From an uncultured Muribaculaceae bacterium (GTDB lineage: Bacteria; Bacteroidota; Bacteroidia; Bacteroidales; Muribaculaceae): a stretch of DNA of 11,431 nt. The position numbers were made by a program, and so were the translations under genes. How positions within the stretch are numbered: position 1 is the stretch's first letter; every line of letters begins with the position of its first letter. Below the pieces are notes generated by a model. The model did not search any database. It worked only from the letters and a program-made list of their open reading frames with translations, and was not told where the DNA came from. The stretch lies in contig CAJUMR010000008.1 of NCBI GenBank assembly GCA_910587475.1, positions 1 through 11,431 on the forward strand, given 5' to 3'. Shown here one piece after another: positions 7,291-11,431 of the stretch.

Positions 7291-7405
7291 GGGTAACTAT
7301 CCGGCGAGGATAAAAGCGTTACAATTTGGTTGGATGGTTACTCGCAGTGGTTTAGATTGAAGTGGCTTATAGTGGTGAACCACTATTTGATATGATATTT
7401 GAGCA
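7291..7405. repeat. Direct repeat copy A (115 bp) flanking the four-gene cassette
   Basis: This matches 11026-11140 at 112 of 115 positions, same orientation, with mismatches at 7305, 7371 and 7403. It includes the last codons and stop (7383-7385) of the 6-bladed propeller gene and about 92 bases of non-coding DNA beyond. Internal structure: 7293-7302 can pair with 7332-7341 (10 bp, one G-U on the + strand RNA), and a 7-bp hairpin with a 4-base loop (CCACTAT/ATAGTGG on opposite arms) spans the stop codon. It lies about 65 bp upstream of the receptor promoter. Confidence 0.95.
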
Positions 7406-8543
7406 GAATGAAATCTTCGTCATCGATATTTGACAACTGTTGGTTCAAACTATCGGCATGTGACATTGCCAAGCTTCGATTTTGAAGTATAAAATCTTTA
7501 CTGTAAATAGCATAGGCATATTGCTTATCAATAGCATCAATCAGAGGGAACTTATACTCTTTATCGTCATAGAGATTGATAACTTTGTTTTCTCCGGTGC
7601 TTAAATCGGCTACAACCGTGAAGAAATCACGCATTGTGCGTCCATGTTTTCCGACAATAAGCAGAATATTGCCATTAGTCATCGTATTGAGAAAATAATT
7701 TTTGGAACTTTGTTCCAGAAAATCGCCCATGCTTCTGAGGTCATCACCAAAACCATCCAAATCGGCTCTGCCGATGGTGTTGTCGCCATAGATTACAGAG
7801 GTCGCTGATTTTACGGAGCCGTCATGCTTGTTCAACTCATAAAAATTGTTGTACAAGGCTGGCGGAAAAAAATACAGGCTGCCATCTTCGGCTTCATAAA
7901 AACTCTGATTTTGCATAGTAATCGGCGAAATGACATCGTCGGCGAAATCAAATGAATATTCAACTTTGTTTTCGTTGGAATCGAAAACGAAGAAACGATA
8001 GGGTTTGTCGCTTGTGGAAGCCGGGAGCAATATATGTTTGGTCTGTGACAAGTCAAATATCTTGTCAAACAAGAGGCGGTTTTGCTCTATTGAAGTCGGG
8101 ATAGCCACTGATGAAATCATATTGAAATGACAATCAAATGACATCAACTTATCATGGGTCAGTATTTCAATCATATTAGAATGCGGGTTCCATCCGAAGC
8201 CTAAAAGCACTGCATATTCATTCGGGCCATTTCCAAACTTTTCTTCTGAGCATGATACATAATGTCCGTCCTTGTCAAATACATGAATTATATTGTGTTT
8301 GTCAAGGACAAGGATATTGTCTCCGGCAATCTTAATTTGTAGAGCTGCAGACGGATAAGTATTTTTCTCAAAAAGTAGAGGTGTAAGTTCGACATCCGCA
8401 AATATATCATCGATAGAGGCGTTCGTGGCTGTCGATAAATCGAGAACATGGGATTTAGACATTTCGTCTTTGCACGAGGGCAAAAGGCTTGCTGACAGGA
8501 GGTATGTCATGCAAATGAGGATGCGGATGCTTATGGCTTTCAT
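7383..8543 (-). CDS. 6-bladed beta-propeller lipoprotein
   Basis: A 386-residue predicted lipoprotein. The start at 8541-8543 is chosen because it gives a compact lipoprotein signal (MKAISIRILICMTYLLSASL, lipobox LPSC, Cys24); the 12 codons upstream encode nothing signal-like. The body fits the Bacteroidales 6-bladed beta-propeller family: DVELTPLLFEK (50-60), IAGDNILVLDKHNIIHVFDKDG (72-93), the hallmark GNGPNEY (104-110), and further FDSNEN and LYFFPPAL blade strands. The end FILLKYHIK resembles the closing strand common in the family. These proteins face the periplasm or cell surface and occur in envelope gene clusters; the ligand is unknown. It is last in the cassette, 90 bases after the thioredoxin/DUF1573 gene, with a hairpin in that gap. 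Its final codons and stop lie within the 115-bp repeat. Confidence 0.87.
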   Translation of the reverse strand: MKAISIRILICMTYLLSASLLPSCKDEMSKSHVLDLSTATNASIDDIFADVELTPLLFEKNTYPSAALQIKIAGDNILVLDKHNIIHVFDKDGHYVSCSEEKFGNGPNEYAVLLGFGWNPHSNMIEILTHDKLMSFDCHFNMISSVAIPTSIEQNRLLFDKIFDLSQTKHILLPASTSDKPYRFFVFDSNENKVEYSFDFADDVISPITMQNQSFYEAEDGSLYFFPPALYNNFYELNKHDGSVKSATSVIYGDNTIGRADLDGFGDDLRSMGDFLEQSSKNYFLNTMTNGNILLIVGKHGRTMRDFFTVVADLSTGENKVINLYDDKEYKFPLIDAIDKQYAYAIYSKDFILQNRSLAMSHADSLNQQLSNIDDEDFILLKYHIK

Positions 8544-8566
8544 GGATGCGAAGGTCGTGATTTTGC

Positions 8567-8602
8567 CTGAGATTGCCAAAAAAAGTTTAATCTCAGCAGA
8601 TT
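8567..8602 (-). promoter_or_regulatory. Hairpin with a competing alternative, upstream of the propeller gene
   Basis: CTGAGATT (8567-8574) and AATCTCAG (8589-8596) form an 8-bp perfect stem with a 14-base loop. The same AATCT (8589-8593) can instead pair with AGATT (8598-8602) across a 4-base loop. The pair lies in the 90-base gap between the thioredoxin/DUF1573 and propeller genes, ending 23 bases before the ATG. No U-run follows the stem, so it is not a standard terminator. It may tune expression or RNA stability; low confidence in function. Confidence 0.4.
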
Positions 8603-8633
8603 ACATTGTCGGATGTCGGTGGCAACATTACAT

Positions 8634-9527
8634 TCATAATGACACCATGCCATACATGTGAATGATTATCGGCGATGTGATGCCTTTGTATCTGACAACA
8701 ATGGGATGATGGAAGATGCCGTTGTTGTCTGAAGCATGGAATGAAATTTTGATCGAACCGATAGATGCAGGCATAATGTCTGTGGCAGTTGCGCCAATGC
8801 AGTCACACGGAGTCATTATGTTGCAGACTGTTATAGTGTCGTTCGATTGATTTTTAACTAAAAATTCAAAATCCCGCTCTGCTCCAGGAGGCACTGTGCC
8901 TATATCGATTATGTTATTATCCAAGTACAGTGGGCTTGTAGTATCTACATCATTTATTCTGCCGGATATAATTTGCATATATATCCGATCAATAGCTCTG
9001 TTCTCGATAGGGTTGCCAAGAGCGAGAATCTTATGATTGTTGTCGATGAGGAGTGTGCGCAGAGTCTGATACTCAGGTAATCGATTCATTTCAGAAAAAA
9101 GGCCAAGAGTATCTATTATGACTGGATAGTCATAGTTGGCATAGCGGATAAATTCGGTTACTTTTTCAAGTGTATCGGGACGTATGATCAATAAGCTTGT
9201 AGCAAAGACATTTGAAAGAGTGTCAAGCCGGTCGCTGAGTTCTTTCCAATATGGCAGATGAAGATGGCATGGAGTGCATCCTTCGGCTTCTATATAGGAA
9301 ACAATTAAATAGTCTGCATCAAGAAAATCAAGGCCATAGCTTCGGTCAAGCAGACAGCAGCAGCTGTCATGGGGTAGTTTTATCGTCTGCCCGATATATT
9401 CGTCGAGTAAATTTTTAAGGTCGTTATTCCCGGATGATTTATTCTGGCTGCAGCTGATCACAGCCATTGTAAATATCAGGGTTATCCATGTATTGATAAT
9501 ATGATGCCGATTATGATTTGCAATCAT
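8634..9527 (-). CDS. Lipoprotein with thioredoxin-like domain fused to DUF1573
   Basis: A 297-residue predicted lipoprotein. The ATG at 9525-9527 gives a signal with lipobox VISC (Cys26) and overlaps the preceding stop as ATGA, so the 23 codons further upstream are not used. Residues about 40-190 form a thioredoxin/TlpA-like domain: YLIVSYIEAEGCTPCHLH with a CTPC redox pair (Cys84, Cys87), YDYPVIIDT, then TLLIDNNHKILALGNP. Residues about 200-295 are a DUF1573 Ig-like domain: IDIGTVPPGAERDFEFLVKN, a PCDC motif (Cys241, Cys243) and the closing IIIHMYG. An unusual SCCC cluster sits at 55-58. In Bacteroidales such two-domain proteins recur near propeller lipoproteins. Here a thiol-redox role acting on the adjacent four-cysteine secreted protein is an attractive inference, not shown. 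Confidence 0.87.
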   Translation of the reverse strand: MIANHNRHHIINTWITLIFTMAVISCSQNKSSGNNDLKNLLDEYIGQTIKLPHDSCCCLLDRSYGLDFLDADYLIVSYIEAEGCTPCHLHLPYWKELSDRLDTLSNVFATSLLIIRPDTLEKVTEFIRYANYDYPVIIDTLGLFSEMNRLPEYQTLRTLLIDNNHKILALGNPIENRAIDRIYMQIISGRINDVDTTSPLYLDNNIIDIGTVPPGAERDFEFLVKNQSNDTITVCNIMTPCDCIGATATDIMPASIGSIKISFHASDNNGIFHHPIVVRYKGITSPIIIHMYGMVSL

Positions 9528-9868
9528 TGTAATTTCCGTACGACGGTACAATGACCTTGAGAGGCGGGATCCGGCTTGCCGTGTCTGGGTCGGCATGTCG
9601 AGCAGTCGACGTAACTATGCTCTTTCAACCGGGCAAAAATGCCGAAGTTAGTGCCAGCGCTTGCGCAAGGGATAGAATCCACAATAAATGTCTCGTCATT
9701 GATCTTCATGATGTGGGACCCAACGAGTGCTGCGGCGATACTGTCGGCCCAATCGGCTTCCGGAATATCCTGCGGCTTCAACGAGTCGACATGATTAAAT
9801 GAACTGATCATAAGCCCGATGATGGCGAGCAGGAGTATTGATGTTGATCTTAGTTTATTGATTTTCAT
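9524..9868 (-). CDS. Small secreted four-cysteine protein, NVEALA-like by context
   Basis: A 114-residue protein with an N-terminal signal-type helix (SILLLAIIGLMISSF, residues 10-24) and no lipobox, so it is probably secreted to the periplasm or beyond. The mature part has exactly four cysteines, at 68, 89, 92 and 107, with a CSTC motif and a basic, Pro/Gly-rich tail (RPRHGKPDPASQGHC). The ATG overlaps the stop of the upstream propeller gene as ATGA (9865-9868) and its stop overlaps the next start as ATGA (9524-9527), strong evidence that it is a real translated gene. Short secreted cysteine-bearing proteins called NVEALA occur in Bacteroidales beside propeller and DUF1573 genes. The NVEALA sequence itself is not present, so family membership is only suggested by size, signal and neighbours. 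Function is unknown. Confidence 0.75.
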   Translation of the reverse strand: MKINKLRSTSILLLAIIGLMISSFNHVDSLKPQDIPEADWADSIAAALVGSHIMKINDETFIVDSIPCASAGTNFGIFARLKEHSYVDCSTCRPRHGKPDPASQGHCTVVRKLQ

Positions 9869-10875
9869 TTTAATAATTCGGGCATGTTGTGAGATTCGAG
9901 ATATATTAGATCTTCGTTTTGGTCATATTTTACTGTAAGCAGGCGCTGTCCCTGTTCATCGGCAATAAAACCGATAGATTTGCCGATGGCGAAGGATGCA
10001 CGCGGATTTCCGTTGAGGTCGAATACCAATAACTTAGCTTCGCTTGTTTTTTCGTCGGTCAACATTGCAAGAATGAAGTTGTTGTAGTACATCACTTTGC
10101 TGAATGAAGGGTATTCGCTATCGTTAGTCAGGGTAGCGGTATCGACCTTTACTCCGACATTGACCTTACGGATAATATTGAACTCCTTATCGTAGATTAC
10201 AAGCGAAGGAAAACTGTTGTATGCGCAACAGATGTCGAGATTCTTTCTGTTGAAGTCCATGACCTGTTGCGACGTATAGAACGATACGGCTCCATCAGCG
10301 AATTCAAACGGAGACGGAAGCTGTCGTAGGATTTTAGTATCGGAATTATAGGAGAAGAGATTGGCACCGGTTGTCATATCCAGCGTTATGCCAACAAAGG
10401 TTGTGTCGCTTGTCTGATATATAGATGTAGGTGATATCCATTCCGAAACAGGAATATCACATACCTTAGTTACACCTTTGAATGGATGGATGTTGAGACT
10501 TGCAACACGTTTTTTGGAGTCGCAAAACACAAGAAGCGTTGGGTCGGCGGGGTTGCCGCTCCATTGTCCTTGCCATGCAGCATCCGGTAATTCTTCAGGG
10601 CCTTCTCCTTTGTACAGCATTTTGTCGACGAGATTGAACTCCTTGTCGTAAATCTGTAAAAAATAATTATCACGTATTGCCTGAAACACAAGATAATCTC
10701 CGGCAAAATATGCTCCGTTACTGAGGTATTCCCCATCGGCAAGATCGATACGAGTTCCAGGCAGAGACTCTTCTATAGGGAATGCCTCAATCAAAATCTC
10801 TGTTTCGTATGCTTGCTTTTGACAAGAACTTAATAGAATTCCAGTAAGAAATGTAAGGAAAAGAAGTTTTTGCAT
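9865..10875 (-). CDS. BF3164-like (TolB-like propeller) lipoprotein
   Basis: A 336-residue predicted lipoprotein. The ATG at 10873-10875 is preferred because it starts a clean signal (MQKLLFLTFLTGILLSSC, lipobox with Cys18); the longer reading frame adds 14 codons with no signal character. The body shows TolB-like propeller features: LVFQAIRDNYFLQIYDKEFN (62-81), the YKGEGPEEL turn (88-96) equivalent to the G-x-GPxE hallmark, LVIYDKEFNIIRKV, then LLVFDLNGNPRASFAIG. It differs clearly from the other propeller in the cassette, so they are not recent duplicates. It is the first gene of the unit, with a promoter about 65 bases upstream, and its stop overlaps the start of the small secreted protein. 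The ligand is unknown; a scaffold or sensor role at the envelope is inferred. Confidence 0.83.
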   Translation of the reverse strand: MQKLLFLTFLTGILLSSCQKQAYETEILIEAFPIEESLPGTRIDLADGEYLSNGAYFAGDYLVFQAIRDNYFLQIYDKEFNLVDKMLYKGEGPEELPDAAWQGQWSGNPADPTLLVFCDSKKRVASLNIHPFKGVTKVCDIPVSEWISPTSIYQTSDTTFVGITLDMTTGANLFSYNSDTKILRQLPSPFEFADGAVSFYTSQQVMDFNRKNLDICCAYNSFPSLVIYDKEFNIIRKVNVGVKVDTATLTNDSEYPSFSKVMYYNNFILAMLTDEKTSEAKLLVFDLNGNPRASFAIGKSIGFIADEQGQRLLTVKYDQNEDLIYLESHNMPELLK

Positions 10876-10939
10876 ATAGATTATCGGGGGTATTAGTGCA
10901 TAATGTATATCTTCCAAATGATGGACGTAATTTCATCTA

Positions 10940-10970
10940 CAAATGTAATATATTGCGAGATGATCAGCAA
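10940..10970 (-). promoter_or_regulatory. Predicted Bacteroidota-type promoter of the four-gene cassette
   Basis: On the - strand, TACATTTG (10940-10947) matches TAnnTTTG and a TTG (10968-10970) lies 20 bases upstream. Transcription would begin near 10933, giving a leader of about 58 bases before the first ATG. Inferred from motif and spacing only. Confidence 0.6.
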
Positions 10971-10992
10971 CTTCGTGTAAGAGATTCTGCGG

Positions 10993-11004
10993 AATGTTAA
11001 CATT
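10993..11004. promoter_or_regulatory. 12-bp perfect palindrome upstream of the cassette promoter
   Basis: AATGTTAACATT is its own reverse complement and lies 22 bases upstream of the predicted -33 box, between promoter and repeat copy B. It is a possible operator half-site pair; AT-rich palindromes of this size also arise by chance. Confidence 0.35.
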
Positions 11005-11025
11005 GTTTAACTCAGCTCTTGTTGT

Positions 11026-11140
11026 GGGTAACTATCCGGGGAGGATAAAAGCGTTACAATTTGGTTGGATGGTTACTCGCAGTGGTTTAGATTGAAGTGG
11101 CTTATGGTGGTGAACCACTATTTGATATGATATTTGAACA
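11026..11140. repeat. Direct repeat copy B (115 bp) with relic propeller 3' end
   Basis: This is the same element as 7291-7405 with three substitutions (11040, 11106, 11138), exactly 3735 bases away. It keeps the last codons of a propeller gene (11118-11140, - strand, FKYHIK then stop), but upstream of them the frame meets a TGA after a few codons, so no full gene is attached. The long stem (11028-11037 with 11067-11076) is conserved; the stop-codon hairpin has one mismatch here. It lies about 55 bp upstream of the cassette promoter. Confidence 0.95.
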
Positions 11141-11337
11141 TCCGAAAGTTCGCTGTCACTCACTTTTTTTTGGATACGACCAACTGATCTGTAATGTTTT
11201 ATAAGTCAGAGGAGTTGCTGATTTCGCTCTTATTTCTATGTTGTACTCGCTTGGTTTACAAGTCAGTTTATACAAGTTGTAATTGTTAATGAATATTTAG
11301 TTCTCTCAGTCCATTATCGTAGACTGTATGGGATAGG
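11141..11337. other. Non-coding gap between repeat copy B and the next gene
   Basis: About 200 bases with no convincing gene. It is AT-rich and contains a run of eight T (11163-11170), short direct repeats of ACAAGT/AAGTCAG, and a weak CAGTC/GACTG hairpin just after the stop of the - strand gene ending at 11338. Together with the repeat and promoter this makes 10876-11337 a long intergenic region. Confidence 0.6.
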
Positions 11338-11431
11338 TTACTTGCATTCAGAATCTATATTATTTTCACGATTGTATTGTTCCTCGTATTCAGCAAGGAT
11401 GCGTTCAACGTCTTTTTTAAGTTCAGGAATG
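11338..11431 (-). CDS. C-terminal end of an unidentified protein (5' end outside window)
   Basis: An open frame enters from the right edge and ends at the TAA 11338-11340 after 30 codons. The visible peptide is strongly charged and helical-looking (ELKKDVERILAEYEEQYNRE), ending NIDSECK. This could be the tail of many kinds of protein and I do not assign a function. It has the same orientation as the cassette and its stop lies about 200 bases before repeat copy B. Confidence 0.5.
   Translation of the reverse strand, partial: IPELKKDVERILAEYEEQYNRENNIDSECK

Noticed and set aside
9528..9596. Upstream start for the thioredoxin/DUF1573 lipoprotein
   Set aside because: It would add 23 polar, basic residues before the lipoprotein signal; the ATGA overlap and lipobox position favour the ATG at 9525-9527.
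7291..11140. Transposon or insertion sequence made by the 115-bp repeats
   Set aside because: The repeats are direct, not inverted, no transposase, integrase or target duplication is visible between them, and each includes gene-end codons; a recombination cassette fits better.
11026..11140. CRISPR array or integron attC site
   Set aside because: There are only two copies 3.7 kb apart, with no spacer periodicity, no cas genes, and no integrase or attC core sites that I can recognise.

Overview
The window looks like a chromosomal segment from a Bacteroidales bacterium, plausibly a Muribaculaceae-type gut anaerobe. The evidence is a sodium-pumping methylmalonyl-CoA decarboxylase operon of the succinate-to-propionate pathway that includes a lamin-tail/OadG fusion, a large TonB-dependent outer-membrane receptor, several lipoproteins with Bacteroidota-style signal sequences, and two promoters matching the Bacteroidota TTG-N20/21-TAnnTTTG pattern. 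The family-level guess is an inference; the order is much safer.

Left part, + strand (1-2949): the 3' end of a carboxyltransferase alpha subunit, then a lamin-tail + OadG delta-type subunit, a biotin carrier and the OadB-type beta subunit. The order matches alpha-delta-gamma-beta of methylmalonyl-CoA decarboxylase. A strong hairpin terminator closes the operon at 2959-3011. A small uncharacterised cytosolic protein (3160-3516, with its own terminator) and a small nitroreductase (3707-4234) follow.

Middle, - strand (4242-7175): an outer-membrane beta-barrel receptor of the OMP_b-brl_3/TonB-dependent type, without a SusD partner, converging on the nitroreductase with a 7-base gap. Its promoter region carries a C9/G9 tract inside a 10-bp perfect inverted repeat.

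Right part, - strand (7383-10875): a four-gene cassette in the transcription order BF3164-like beta-propeller lipoprotein, small secreted four-cysteine protein, lipoprotein with a thioredoxin-like CTPC domain fused to DUF1573, and a second 6-bladed beta-propeller lipoprotein. The first three genes are chained by two ATGA overlaps. The part is visibly more AT-rich than the left half. The cassette is bracketed by two direct copies of a 115-bp element (7291-7405 and 11026-11140; 3 mismatches, period 3735 bp). Each copy starts in the last codons of a propeller gene, or a relic of one, runs through the stop codon into non-coding DNA, and lies about 55-65 bp upstream of the promoter of the next - strand unit. 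The C-terminal 30 codons of an unidentified - strand gene end at 11338.

The most interesting reading is that the four genes form a mobile or amplifiable cell-envelope module: a small cysteine-containing secreted product, a thiol-redox lipoprotein and two propeller lipoproteins next to an outer-membrane receptor that may be phase variable. Its function is unknown; the repeats and gene overlaps are directly visible.
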